This document shows, one piece after another, positions 14,845-23,572 of a stretch of 39,054 nucleotides of DNA. The stretch covers positions 37,307 to 76,360 of the forward strand of contig JADGEB010000002.1 in the NCBI GenBank assembly GCA_016744595.1, given 5' to 3'. Position 1 is the stretch's first letter, and each line of letters opens with the position of its first letter. The position numbers were made by a program, and so were the translations under genes. The notes beneath the pieces are model-generated. The model made no database searches. It was not told the origin of the DNA and saw only the letters and a list, made by a program, of their open reading frames with translations. Origin of the DNA: Desulfuromusa sp. (GTDB lineage Bacteria; Desulfobacterota; Desulfuromonadia; Desulfuromonadales; Geopsychrobacteraceae).

Positions 14845-15804
14845 TCAAACTGTTAAACCCACCCCCCAAGCAGTTAAAATTAAACTGACAGCGAGAAAAA
14901 CACATCTTCGATTAGATTGTCTCCATGGACACTTCATTTTTCGTGTAGAATATTCCGACACCACCCCCACACCGATCCCCGCTACAAAGCCAAACAGATG
15001 TGCCCCGATATCGGTATTATCACCACCCGCTCCAAGCAGTCCCAATAAGCCCAGCGCAGCCGCAATTGGCAGAGCCCAGCGTTTACGGAGATTGCTGCGG
15101 AAATGGAGCATGTTGATGGTTGCTAGCAGGGCAACGGCAGCGAAGACTGCTGTTGATGCTCCTATGGAACGATGATCCGGGGATTGAACCAGCGTATTAA
15201 AGAGATTTCCGAGGCTTCCGGCACAGAGAACCAGAAACCAGGCACGCCCTGAACCCAGCAATTGGCACAGGCGGATCATGAAAATCCCACCAAGGGCTAT
15301 GTTGCTTACAAGGTGTAATGATCCTGAGTGCAGGGTCAACGCTGTCATCAGCCGCCACCATTCTCCATTTAAAATTTTTTCTGCATGAGCATTTCCCAGT
15401 TCGATCCAGTTAACAGGTGTGTGCCCAAATAGATCGAAACTCTGCTGGGTGATATTGTGGAAAACTGCGAGTAAAATAAATATCCAGATCGTTGATGCCG
15501 TATTCTCTTTCAGTTTACGCTCGACCGGAGGCGGTGGCGGCCAGTTTTGGTTTTCTATTTCATATTGGATCAATTCTTGACATGCGTTTTGAAATTGATT
15601 CACAGGAACCCAAAGCTGCCATTTTGTGTCGAGCTTTTTACTTTGACAAGGGATCTTCCGCGATTGAAGAACCAGCATCCAATTTTTTAATTTTCGTTTA
15701 GAGATTATTTGTTCCGACAATCCATCTTTAAGTCCTGGCGGAACAGGAACCCAGTCCAGTAGTTCAATCTCTATGTGCTTTTCTTCAATCATACTTTTCA
15801 TCAT
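14845..15804 (-). CDS. Rhomboid-family intramembrane serine protease
   Basis: The protein has 319 residues. A soluble N-terminal domain (about 1-95) ends in a proline run (WPPPPPVERK). The six-helix rhomboid core then follows. Visible catalytic features are HLVSN (His164, Asn168), GAS with nucleophile Ser217 (RSIGASTAV) and His269 in DIGAHLFGF. It is a membrane protease cutting transmembrane helices; the substrate is unknown. The start is uncertain because no strong ribosome site precedes any of the three ATGs (residues 1, 2 and 5). The sequence is not obviously a rhombosortase, and the neighbouring PEP-CTERM protein is expected to use an exosortase instead. Confidence 0.92.
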   Translation of the reverse strand: MMKSMIEEKHIEIELLDWVPVPPGLKDGLSEQIISKRKLKNWMLVLQSRKIPCQSKKLDTKWQLWVPVNQFQNACQELIQYEIENQNWPPPPPVERKLKENTASTIWIFILLAVFHNITQQSFDLFGHTPVNWIELGNAHAEKILNGEWWRLMTALTLHSGSLHLVSNIALGGIFMIRLCQLLGSGRAWFLVLCAGSLGNLFNTLVQSPDHRSIGASTAVFAAVALLATINMLHFRSNLRKRWALPIAAALGLLGLLGAGGDNTDIGAHLFGFVAGIGVGVVSEYSTRKMKCPWRQSNRRCVFLAVSLILTAWGVGLTV

Positions 15805-15876
15805 TGCAGATAACTGTTAATAACGGTACTGGCAAAAACGATGAATGTTTACGTTCTATTCAATATAAGGCTTATT

Positions 15877-16392
15877 ATGACAGTCAAGCAAATTGCCGTT
15901 GAATTCAACTTATGGCAACAAATAGGAGTTGCTGTTAACGGTATCCTCCCTGAAAGCCCTGCTTCGGTTCTTCTTGAGAAGATTGCCAAGATTCCGATCA
16001 AGCGCAGCAGCGCCACCCGCAGGTTGGGTGCCTATGTTTCTCTGGGCGGAGAACCTGTCTGTATCCGTTTGCAATTTGCTCAGGAACCAGAGAACTTAAA
16101 GCATACATTTCTTCATGAAGTTGCCCATGCTTGTGATCATTTGAATCGAAAGGAAGTTCACCAATCATATCGTCTGGCGCATGGTAGTTCATGGAAAAAA
16201 TGGGCAAGGGCACTTGGGGGCTCAACCGATTGTCGTGGTGAAAGTAGCGCGGTAAGGGCTCTTCATCAAGAGCGCTTGAAGTTGGTTGCTGTCTGCCAAA
16301 AATGCGGTATTGAATTCCATCGTGTCAGACGTTTGAGCAGGAACAGAACCTATATCCATAATCAGTGTGGAGGGGAGCTGAGGCAAGTTTAA
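15877..16392 (+). CDS. SprT-like zinc metalloprotein
   Basis: Read from ATG 15877, which has TAAGG six bases upstream, the protein has 171 residues; an ATG at 15841 lacks a site. The metallopeptidase motif is HEVAH (H80, E81, H84) in FLHEVAHACDH, with a third ligand candidate H102 in RLAHGSSWKKW. A C-terminal zinc-ribbon-like part has CQKC and QCGG. SprT-like domains are related to Spartan proteases that cleave DNA-protein crosslinks. The bacterial members are poorly characterised. It is transcribed divergently from the rhomboid gene. Confidence 0.88.
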   Translation: MTVKQIAVEFNLWQQIGVAVNGILPESPASVLLEKIAKIPIKRSSATRRLGAYVSLGGEPVCIRLQFAQEPENLKHTFLHEVAHACDHLNRKEVHQSYRLAHGSSWKKWARALGGSTDCRGESSAVRALHQERLKLVAVCQKCGIEFHRVRRLSRNRTYIHNQCGGELRQV

Positions 16393-16589
16393 ATCCTTCT
16401 ATCGGCGCGTTATTGTTATTAATAGTTGAACATGCAATTGACCTGAACAATATATCCCATGATTAAGGCATTATGTTGTGTGAAGTTGTTCAACAAAAGC
16501 ATGAATGTATTTTACAAAACTTAACGTAAGAAACATTCGGTTTTTGCTATATTCCTATTGAAGCATTAACCATAAAGGAGTTTACAACG

Positions 16590-17414
16590 ATGAATATGCG
16601 CAAGGTTACTTCACTGACCGCTTTGACCTCTTTTGTTTTACTGATGGTTACAAGCGTTATTTTGTATATTGTCCCTTCTGGTCGGGTCGCATACTGGGCT
16701 GGTTATCGGCTCTGGTCGTTAAGTAAAGAAGACTGGGGTGCGGTTCATATTAATCTTGGTTTTCTGCTGCTGATCTCGATTCTGTTGCACGTTTATTACA
16801 ATTGGACGCCGATGATCAGTTACATGAAAGACAAGTCGAAGAAAATGAAGGTCTTTACACCAGACTTCAATGTTTCACTGGTTGTGACCTTGATCGTATT
16901 TTTTGGTACTTTGGCGGGACTCCCACCGATGAGTTCGATTATTCATCTGGGTGAAGCGATTACTGATAAAGCCAATCTGGTTTATGGCGAACCTCCTTAT
17001 GGTCATGCGGAGTTGTCACCGTTTAGGGATTTTACCGATAAGGTGAAGGTTGATCTGGAAGAAAGTCTCGCCGCTTTAGCGCAAGCGGGAATCTCTGTTA
17101 AGTCACCCGAAAGTACAATGAAAGAAATTGCTGACTCAAGTGGAACCACACCACAAAGAATTTTCGATATTATCAAGCCGAATCAAGAGTTGACGTCTGG
17201 TGCTGAGATGCCTGAAGAAGCTCCCGGAGGAATGGGAAACCGGACAGTTTTGCAGATTTGTAAAATGTACCAACTTGATCTGAAGAGCGTTTTAGCGGGT
17301 TTGTCAGAGGAGGGAATTGTGGTTGAGGAAACGCAGACGATGAAAGCGATTGCTTCTGTAAACAGCATTGATCCTCATGCTGTTTACAAGGCCATTTACA
17401 CCTTACAAAAATAA
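16590..17414 (+). CDS. DUF4405 membrane protein with a duplicated C-terminal domain
   Basis: The protein has 274 residues with an AAAGGAG site before the ATG. Transmembrane helices lie at about 8-28, 52-70 and 93-112. The second carries H53 and H67 (VHINLGF and LLHVYYNW), spaced as possible heme ligands, in keeping with the cytochrome b-like DUF4405 pattern. Residues about 145-200 and 215-273 form two related helical repeats, each with L-x-x-x-L-A-x-L-x-x-x-G-I-x-V and then T-M-K-x-I-A. The repeats are probably outside the membrane, but the side is uncertain. A terminator follows. The function is unknown; a redox or sensor role is only suggested. Confidence 0.8.
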   Translation: MNMRKVTSLTALTSFVLLMVTSVILYIVPSGRVAYWAGYRLWSLSKEDWGAVHINLGFLLLISILLHVYYNWTPMISYMKDKSKKMKVFTPDFNVSLVVTLIVFFGTLAGLPPMSSIIHLGEAITDKANLVYGEPPYGHAELSPFRDFTDKVKVDLEESLAALAQAGISVKSPESTMKEIADSSGTTPQRIFDIIKPNQELTSGAEMPEEAPGGMGNRTVLQICKMYQLDLKSVLAGLSEEGIVVEETQTMKAIASVNSIDPHAVYKAIYTLQK

Positions 17415-17427
17415 ATCTGTTAGATGG

Positions 17428-17468
17428 AAAAGCCCGGATCTTCGTCTGTGAAGATACGGGCTTTTTTT
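17428..17468. terminator. Bidirectional terminator between the DUF4405 and MaoC genes
   Basis: AAAAGCCCG...ATCTTC pairs with GAAGAT...CGGGCTTTTTTT around a GTCTGT loop, with one mismatch. Runs of A and T on each side allow termination of both convergent genes. Confidence 0.9.
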
Positions 17469-17474
17469 GATTCT

Positions 17475-17960
17475 TTATGGGTAGAGGCGTGCCAGAAATT
17501 CGGTGACACAGGCTGGTTTGTCTTCGCCATCGATATCGACAGTGATCAGGTAGCAGATCTGGACGGCATTTTTGACCTGCTCGACTTCTTGAATGGTCGT
17601 TCTTGCTCTGATCTTTGCCCCTGCTTTGACCGGTGAAGGAAAACGCACTTTATTCAGCCCATAATTGACCCGGTATTTCATTCCCGGGTAGTTTTTTTGA
17701 AAAAAATCGGGATGATTACTCTCTGTCAGGCAGGGCAGTAGTGACAGAGTTAAGTAGCCATGAGCGATTGTTGCGCCATAAGGGGATTCTTTTTCTGCTC
17801 TTTCGGGGTCGATATGGATCCATTGGAGGTCACCTGTCACCTCAGCAAACTGATCGATCCGGTTTTGTTCAATGGTCAGCCATGAGCCGGTGTGAATCTC
17901 TTGTCCGATCTGTGGCGCTAAGAAGTCGAGAAAGTCGGTCAGTGCGCTCGTTGTTTCCAT
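17475..17960 (-). CDS. MaoC-family hot-dog dehydratase
   Basis: The protein has 161 residues. The (R)-specific enoyl-CoA hydratase signature is seen: FAEVTGDLQWIHIDPERA holds the Asp/His catalytic pair, followed by YGATIAHGYLTLSLLP. NKVRFPSPVKAGAKIRA lies near residue 105. Members hydrate or dehydrate acyl-CoA thioesters in fatty-acid or PHA metabolism. The gene lies 49 bases after the MazG-like gene on the same strand, and both have AGGAC leaders. An FCD-type GntR regulator and a thiolase homologue lie nearby on the same strand, which weakly supports an acyl-CoA theme. Confidence 0.92.
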   Translation of the reverse strand: METTSALTDFLDFLAPQIGQEIHTGSWLTIEQNRIDQFAEVTGDLQWIHIDPERAEKESPYGATIAHGYLTLSLLPCLTESNHPDFFQKNYPGMKYRVNYGLNKVRFPSPVKAGAKIRARTTIQEVEQVKNAVQICYLITVDIDGEDKPACVTEFLARLYP

Positions 17961-18009
17961 GATAGTGTCCTCGAATGGTTTAAAGGGGGGACGAGGGATT
18001 GTTTTCAGC

Positions 18010-18276
18010 CTATGCCTCGTCCAGTAAAATCGTTAGTTTTTTCAGTTTGGATACTATCGCTTTCTGAACCTGATTCTCACCAAACATCCAGGTGAGTTGA
18101 CCCAGCATCAAGGTGACATCTGCCAGTTCATCGATGACCGCCTGCCGATCATTTTTCTTACGCTTCAGATGTTGTAGTGCGGTAATCAGTTCAGCACATT
18201 CTTCAATGGCTTGGTCGTATTGAGCTTCTTCCCCCCATTTTTCCACAGTTTTTTTATAAAGATCTATTCTGTTCAT
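18010..18276 (-). CDS. MazG-like all-alpha NTP pyrophosphohydrolase
   Basis: The protein has 88 residues, a single helical domain. The metal-binding pattern is present: QAIEECAELITAL supplies the ExxE(x)E acidic helix and IDELADVTLMLGQL supplies the ExxD helix. Such small proteins hydrolyse non-canonical or damaged nucleoside triphosphates to monophosphates; some are phage-derived, but nothing here suggests a prophage. GGACACA precedes the ATG. The MaoC gene follows at 49 bases. Confidence 0.85.
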   Translation of the reverse strand: MNRIDLYKKTVEKWGEEAQYDQAIEECAELITALQHLKRKKNDRQAVIDELADVTLMLGQLTWMFGENQVQKAIVSKLKKLTILLDEA

Positions 18277-18487
18277 TGTGTCCTGTCCATCAGATTGAAT
18301 GGTTTATTGATCCCGCATCATCCCATGCTGTGACAGACAAATCAACCGACCAGTGGTGATCCTGGGGCTCGTTAACATACATATTTGAAGTTGTATTGTT
18401 CTTTTGTGGGGGAGAAATTGTGTAGTGAGCTGCAAAGAGATTAATAATGATGAGGGGGTGTTGTCCCCCCTCTTTTTTTGATGTGAC

Positions 18488-18515
18488 AAAGCCCCATTCA
18501 ATAGAGCGGGGCTTT
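18488..18515. terminator. Stem-loop terminator downstream of the GntR gene
   Basis: AAAGCCCC (18488-18495) pairs with GGGGCTTT (18508-18515) around a 12-base loop. It lies 33 bases beyond the GntR stop codon on the minus strand. The T-tract is short, so strength is uncertain. The rest of 18277-18547 holds no gene. Confidence 0.65.
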
Positions 18516-18547
18516 CTTGTTGGAAGTCCACTGAGGGATCAGGGTTT

Positions 18548-19285
18548 TTAGGCCGTATCTGGGCGCTCTTTCTGTAGGAAAAGCGCAAGTTTCTCCTCAA
18601 CCAAGGTTAAGTGTTTCAGCATCCATTCACGAGCTCTTTCTGGATCCCGGGCTTCAATTGCTTCTAGAATTTCGCGATGATGGTTTAGAAGCAGTTTAAT
18701 GTAACCTTCTTTGCTGTAAAACTCACCCAAGGCAACCATGATTGTGGTTTGAAACAGGTTTTGAATTGTATTGAGAACATGAACCTGCAACGTATTGTGA
18801 GATGCAGCGGTAATGGTCAGGTGGAACTGAAAATCGATCTCCGGATCCCATCCCCCGTTATCTGCTTGCTCCTCCATAACGGTATAAAGTTCGCGCAACC
18901 GATCCAGTTCTGGTTTTTCGGCTCGTTTAGCAGCGAGATACGCTGACCATGTTTCCAGTCCAATCCGGACTTCTGTTAACGCATGCAGCATCCGTGGATC
19001 GCGTCGTTCAACCATGTTGGCAAGTGGATCGGCCATGGTGACATCAGCCAATGAGCGGACATAAGTTCCGCCACCTTGTCGTGATTCCAAAAAACCCATT
19101 GCTTCAAGAACCATAATCGCTTCTCTGACAGAGGGTCGACTTACTCCTAAAAGAGTCGCCAGTTCACGTTCTGATGGAATTCGCTGGCCGGGGCCGAGAT
19201 CGCCTCGAGAGATCAATTCTTTGATCTGATTGACAATTTCCTCAGAGAGTTTTTTGGGGCGGATTGGTTTGAATACTGTGGTCAT
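18548..19285 (-). CDS. FCD-domain (FadR-type) GntR transcriptional regulator
   Basis: From the ATG at 19285, which has GGAG six bases upstream, the protein has 245 residues. An ATG four codons earlier overlaps that site. The winged helix-turn-helix is at about 10-75: SEEIVNQIKELISRGDLGPG, then IPSERELATLLGVSRPSVRE and GGGTYV. The FCD ligand domain (about 90-235) shows ALTEVRIGLETWSAYLA, DFQFHLTITAASHN and LLNHHREILEAIEARDPERA. Members respond to organic acids such as lactate, pyruvate or other carboxylates. A GGTNNNACC site lies 20 bases upstream, suggesting autoregulation. The regulated pathway is not known. Confidence 0.93.
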   Translation of the reverse strand: MTTVFKPIRPKKLSEEIVNQIKELISRGDLGPGQRIPSERELATLLGVSRPSVREAIMVLEAMGFLESRQGGGTYVRSLADVTMADPLANMVERRDPRMLHALTEVRIGLETWSAYLAAKRAEKPELDRLRELYTVMEEQADNGGWDPEIDFQFHLTITAASHNTLQVHVLNTIQNLFQTTIMVALGEFYSKEGYIKLLLNHHREILEAIEARDPERAREWMLKHLTLVEEKLALFLQKERPDTA

Positions 19286-19304
19286 ATTGATCTCCATTGC
19301 TTTT

Positions 19305-19313
19305 GGTAAGACC
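19305..19313. promoter_or_regulatory. Likely GntR/FCD operator
   Basis: TGGTAAGACC includes GGT-AAG-ACC, the inverted half-sites TNGTNNNACNA typical for FadR/LldR-type regulators. It lies 20 bases upstream of the GntR start codon. A direct repeat ATGACAA (19321-19327 and 19335-19341) lies just beyond it. Confidence 0.55.
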
Positions 19314-19433
19314 TTTTATCATGACAATGGATTTATGACAAGATATGGAGCCGAAAATTGCTTAAAAACCAAATCCATATTGATAGGAGGTGTGCTGAGA
19401 TAAGTTAATACAAATAACTGTCAGGCCCTTTGG

Positions 19434-20189
19434 TTATCCTTTTGTTTTATGGGTGCGCCGAAAACGTTTAAACCAGCTTTGAAAATCCTTTTCTTCGGTC
19501 TCCATCTCAAAAGCATTGATCAGACCTCGTGCGATTGAAACTGCAACAGCACGATTACGCAGATTGAATGAATCACCGATTTTCTCACTCTGAAATTGCT
19601 CTTGATCAATAGCTAGTTTGTTGTAGAGGGAGTTGAGCCGGCTCTGCACCCCACGACGCGACAGGTAACGGCGCTGGGCAATGAGATTGTCGGTCAGACC
19701 CAAAGATATATCTAGCAGGGCTTCATATTCGATATCTGACAGCGCAGTCAAGCTATGTCCCGCCCGTCCTTGAACCTTACGTACTTCTGGCGCGATCCAG
19801 CACTGCTCATCGAGTAGTACGGTACGAATTGCCGAAATAATCCGGTCTCTCGGGCTTGATTTCAGGATATAGCCATAAACGGTTTCTGGGGGGACAATTT
19901 TGACCAGAGCACGAACATACATTTCATCTTTAAATTGGCTCCAGAAAACGATTCTGGTTTCTGGTTGTTGTTCCCAAAGTTTTTGGGCAAAATCGATACC
20001 ATTCATTTCTGGCATCTGGATATCGCTGATGACTAATGGATTGTTGCGTGATAAACCGATTTCCAGAGCCGCCTGGCCATTGGGAGCTCGAGTAATGTTG
20101 ACGGGTTCTTCCCATTCATCGAGTATCTGTTTGAGAAATTCAAAATCCTTCGGATTATCTTCTGCAATAAGAATATCTAGCGGTTCCAT
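19434..20189 (-). CDS. NarL-type response regulator with divergent LuxR-like output
   Basis: From the ATG at 20189, which has AGGAGAAAGT upstream, the protein has 251 residues. The receiver domain carries AEDNPKD, phospho-acceptor D56 (ISDIQMPEMNG) and the conserved Lys in YILKSSPRD. Residues about 145-210 resemble a LuxR-type helix-turn-helix (LTALSDIEYEALLDISLGLT, then RGVQSRLNSLYNKL), but it is divergent. A basic tail follows (FKRFRRTHKTKG). The partner kinase ends 22 bases upstream and is HisKA_3-type, as expected for this class. Its targets are unknown. Confidence 0.9.
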   Translation of the reverse strand: MEPLDILIAEDNPKDFEFLKQILDEWEEPVNITRAPNGQAALEIGLSRNNPLVISDIQMPEMNGIDFAQKLWEQQPETRIVFWSQFKDEMYVRALVKIVPPETVYGYILKSSPRDRIISAIRTVLLDEQCWIAPEVRKVQGRAGHSLTALSDIEYEALLDISLGLTDNLIAQRRYLSRRGVQSRLNSLYNKLAIDQEQFQSEKIGDSFNLRNRAVAVSIARGLINAFEMETEEKDFQSWFKRFRRTHKTKG

Positions 20190-20211
20190 ACTTTCTCCTG
20201 GTTTAGCTGTC

Positions 20212-21606
20212 TCATGCCTGTTCGTGAGTTGTTTGAGATTTACAAGACAAGGTGAGTTCAAAACGCGTTCCGCTGGAAAAACGTGATGCTTTCCAATCGA
20301 CTTCTGCAGAGATGGCTCTAGCTCGTTCACGTATATTGTTCAAGCCACGACCATTGATCCGAATGTTTTCATCAAGAATCCCTTTGCCGTTGTCTTCAAC
20401 TGATAGAATTAAAGTGTTTTCACGTATCTCCAGATTGATTTCGTAACGACTAGCAGCGGCATGTTTAATAACATTTTGAATGGCTTCAACGGCAATTCGA
20501 TAGAGAGCCAATTGTTTTACCCGGTCAAAGTTTAATTTATTTACCTCTGGATCAATATAGAGGTGATATTCGGGGAGGTCATCTGTGCAACAATGATGTT
20601 CCAGATGGGCTTCAATGGCTGCTCCCAGGCCGAGAATATCAAGAGTCTGCGGGTGCAGATTGTTCATGATATCACGCAGGTTGGTAATCGCTCGTTCGAG
20701 ATCCTGTTCCAATTTTTCGGTTTTTTGCTGCTTTGCTTCGTCGATCAAATCATTCGACAAGTTCTGTAATCCACGCAGAATGGTAGACAGATCAGAAAGT
20801 GATTGATCATGTAGATCCATGGCAATCCTGCGGCGCTCTTCTTCGGCCCCTTCAAGGAGTTTTTCTGTGCTAACAACCCTGATCAGGCGTTTGGTCATAC
20901 GGTTGATTGATACTGCCAACGTGTCCAGTTCATCATGAATATGGTCTGGTGCCGGAGGTAGTTCTAGTTTGCCATCGGCAATACGTACGGCGTTACTGGA
21001 AAGCAGCTGCACCCGGTTAAGAATCCGTCGACTGAAATAGATAGAGATAAGTAGCCCGAGCAGAATCGCCAATACCAGAACAGCCATAGAGACTGTCGCT
21101 GTTCTTTCAACCAGTTGGTTGACATCCTGATCTTGTGCCATACGTGATTGGTTGCGATAGATCTGGGTGATGTTGGATAGTGCTGATAGCTCTGCTCTGA
21201 AGCGAGCAAATGATTCGGCAGTTTTTTCAATTTCGGGGCTGTCGGCGGGGTTGAGATTTTCCGCAAGTTCGACTAGGTGAGAAACGTGCCCTGATCCTTC
21301 AAGTGGCCCGAAGGGCTTGATGCGATTAACGGATGTGAGCATTCGTTCGTACAGATCTGCGACCAAAGCCATATCTTCAGGGGAGCCCATACCGGTATGC
21401 TGCATAGTTCTAAGCAGAACATGCAGGCGCCTGGCAGCCATATCCGCCTCGGCCACAGAAATAAATGTTGTACCAATGGCCTTAGCTTCCCGACGTTTGC
21501 TAGATAAGTCCCAGTAGGTATATTGCATAAAGACAAGCAACAGAATCAACAGGATTAGAATGGTTGCTGGAGCTAGAAGTACTTGTTGTTTTACAGTTAT
21601 ACGCAT
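20212..21606 (-). CDS. NarX/UhpB-type (HisKA_3) membrane sensor histidine kinase
   Basis: The protein has 464 residues. A transmembrane helix at about 8-28 and another at about 172-190 flank a helical periplasmic domain of about 140 residues. A HAMP linker follows. The HisKA_3 phosphorylation site is H266 in RRRIAMDLHDQSLSDL. The ATPase domain carries EAIQNVIKHAAAS, DNGKGI and GRGLNNIRERA. The helical sensor domain suggests a four-helix bundle, but no ligand can be assigned. GAGG precedes the ATG. The thiolase gene ends 78 bases upstream on the same strand, so the three genes may share a transcript. Confidence 0.92.
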   Translation of the reverse strand: MRITVKQQVLLAPATILILLILLLVFMQYTYWDLSSKRREAKAIGTTFISVAEADMAARRLHVLLRTMQHTGMGSPEDMALVADLYERMLTSVNRIKPFGPLEGSGHVSHLVELAENLNPADSPEIEKTAESFARFRAELSALSNITQIYRNQSRMAQDQDVNQLVERTATVSMAVLVLAILLGLLISIYFSRRILNRVQLLSSNAVRIADGKLELPPAPDHIHDELDTLAVSINRMTKRLIRVVSTEKLLEGAEEERRRIAMDLHDQSLSDLSTILRGLQNLSNDLIDEAKQQKTEKLEQDLERAITNLRDIMNNLHPQTLDILGLGAAIEAHLEHHCCTDDLPEYHLYIDPEVNKLNFDRVKQLALYRIAVEAIQNVIKHAAASRYEINLEIRENTLILSVEDNGKGILDENIRINGRGLNNIRERARAISAEVDWKASRFSSGTRFELTLSCKSQTTHEQA

Positions 21607-21684
21607 CAGGTTAACCTCGGATTAGATCAAAAAATGACCCTAACACGTCAGTTATTCCCTTGCACTGTGCAGATGCGCAGTTCA

Positions 21685-23283
21685 TTACTTTTTGCGGCGT
21701 AGATGACGGATAGCTGTGTCGGCCATTTCAACCATTCCCTCAATCGTCTTTTTGTAGAAATGACGAATTGGTACGTCGTTAACACGGAGTTCCCCATTAA
21801 CTTTTTGTAGCTGGATCCTGTCTCCTGCATTCAACTCATCCAATGGTTCTGCGGCACTGGAGTCGACTCCAATCAGAAAGCGATATCTTTCTCCCTTATG
21901 TTTTTTTGAGAAGAGTAGCAGTGTTTTTTCTGGATTCCCGGTGCGATAATCAAATCTAGAGGTTTTTGCCAATAGTTTGGCGCTGCATTTGAGATCTTTT
22001 CCGAGGATTGTCTCCAAGTGGATTCCCGCCGGCTTCAGTTTCCCGAGAGAGGGTCTTTCTGCTGGATGGTAGGGGGTTGCATCGCGTTGCAGTAGATGTT
22101 TTTCGGTTTCCAGAAGAACGACCACGTTATTGTTGATAGGCCCTCCAATGGAATGAGACAGAGCAGATTGGAAGGTTCCATTTATGAGCATTTGATGGTT
22201 TTCGACAATTTGAACCATCCCGGTGGCTCCAAGTGGGTGGCCGCGCCCTTTGAGCCCGCCGGTTAGATTAGTTGGAAATCGTCCATTCGGTCCGGTTAAA
22301 TCATCATCCAGTAAAGCGTCAAGAAGTTTTTCTCGGGGGATAACTCCCAAGTCGACTAGATTGATTGGTCCGAAACCATTAAAGGGATCATGCATGTTGA
22401 TATGGATCGAACCTTCAAGTTCGTGAAGGTTTGTCAGCCCAGCCATCCCGAGAGCTTGTCCCAAGGCAATTTTAGTTGCGGGGAAACTGGTTAAGGTCAG
22501 ACGATCCGCAATCGTTGGGATATCGGTTCCCGATCCGACACCAGAGACTCGAACTGGACTTGAATCGGCAGAGAGCAAGCAGGCGGCGATACCGTCTGAC
22601 ATGGGACAAAAATCATAAAAATAAAGGGGATCGTAATAGAGGTAGTTTTTGCCTTTTTCCATATCAGAATAATATTGTTCCACTGGAATTTCATAGTTGA
22701 GGTGGGCGTCTGGATTGCGGGCGGCATGAGATTGCGCACGTTCCGTTAGGTGGGCAGAAAATTTGATCCATTGCTTGCGGTTAAGGTGGAATTCCTCCAT
22801 CAGGGACTGTGCAACCAGAGCCCCGCATGCCGGCATGGTTAAACCGTATTCAGCCTCTTCTCGATCAATAACTCCGGCAATAATTTTGGTTGCCTCAGCG
22901 GTTTTTATCGCACTCATCTTCTGAATCCCGATGGCCAGAACCTGATCGTGTTGTCCCGACGCAACTTCCATGTAGGCAGCTTCAAACGCACTGGCACCTG
23001 AAGAGGAAGCTGTGTCGACCAACAACGATTTTGCCCCACTGATTCCTAATCGGCCGCTGACTTTCGCTGCAACATTATCAATGCCTGAAAAGGCGAATGG
23101 ATTCTGACTGCCGACAACGACGCAACCTATTGCTTCTTTGTTGATTGGGGCATTTTCCAGTAGCGGCTGGAGAGAGTCGACGAGTTCCAGAAAACTCATT
23201 TCAGGGCGATGCTTTCCGTTGTATTTTCCTACCGGGAGCATAAAAGAATCTGTAAGATAAACGGCACGGGGGCGAAATTGCAT
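21685..23283 (-). CDS. Thiolase-superfamily protein lacking the nucleophilic Cys, with C-terminal extension
   Basis: The protein has 532 residues against about 390 for SCP2/archaeal-type thiolases. The fold is clear: VVVGSQNPFAFSGIDN, ASGQHDQVLAIGIQKMS and GGLKGRGHPLGATG, which holds the catalytic His. The active-site motif that normally reads ACASG is here ASSSG (residues 92-96), so Cys is replaced by Ser93. Normal condensing or thiolytic chemistry is therefore doubtful. Residues about 420-532 form an extra domain, possibly OB-fold (KTLLLFSKKHKGERYRFLIG). GGAGGT precedes the ATG. A HisKA_3 kinase and regulator follow downstream. Confidence 0.86.
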   Translation of the reverse strand: MQFRPRAVYLTDSFMLPVGKYNGKHRPEMSFLELVDSLQPLLENAPINKEAIGCVVVGSQNPFAFSGIDNVAAKVSGRLGISGAKSLLVDTASSSGASAFEAAYMEVASGQHDQVLAIGIQKMSAIKTAEATKIIAGVIDREEAEYGLTMPACGALVAQSLMEEFHLNRKQWIKFSAHLTERAQSHAARNPDAHLNYEIPVEQYYSDMEKGKNYLYYDPLYFYDFCPMSDGIAACLLSADSSPVRVSGVGSGTDIPTIADRLTLTSFPATKIALGQALGMAGLTNLHELEGSIHINMHDPFNGFGPINLVDLGVIPREKLLDALLDDDLTGPNGRFPTNLTGGLKGRGHPLGATGMVQIVENHQMLINGTFQSALSHSIGGPINNNVVVLLETEKHLLQRDATPYHPAERPSLGKLKPAGIHLETILGKDLKCSAKLLAKTSRFDYRTGNPEKTLLLFSKKHKGERYRFLIGVDSSAAEPLDELNAGDRIQLQKVNGELRVNDVPIRHFYKKTIEGMVEMADTAIRHLRRKK

Positions 23284-23379
23284 AAATATAACCTCCTGAT
23301 ATTTTTAACTCTTATCGATTATAGCAGGAAGAATTGTGATTAATAGGGGGGAGGTGTCATCGAACCTGAAAGATTGGAC

Positions 23380-23423
23380 AAAAAAAGCCCCGAAGACCTG
23401 GAGGGGGGGTAGGTCTTCGGGGC
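23380..23423 (-). terminator. Terminator of the OmpR-type two-component operon
   Basis: GCCCCGAAGACCT (23387-23399) pairs perfectly with AGGTCTTCGGGGC (23411-23423). On the minus strand it is followed by T7. It lies about 150 bases after the kinase stop. The remainder of 23284-23572 contains no gene. Confidence 0.9.
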
Positions 23424-23572
23424 ATGAAACCTTCAAGAAGGTCTCTTTTCAAAAGTTATACAGAACTCTGCTCAAAAAGGGAACAAAAAAACAATAAAAA
23501 ATACTTAACTGTTTTTCTGGGAACGCGGGCTTAGCTTTCATCAGAAGCAGTGAGTGTTTCAGCTTCGGATCA

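Noticed and set aside
14845..15804. Rhomboid protein as a rhombosortase serving the adjacent exported protein
   Set aside because: The neighbour carries a PEP-CTERM tail, which is an exosortase signal, not a GlyGly-CTERM; the rhomboid also has a large soluble N-terminal domain.
18304..18600. 98-codon minus-strand ORF overlapping the end of the GntR gene
   Set aside because: It starts inside the GntR gene in another frame, crosses a terminator hairpin and matches no recognisable family.
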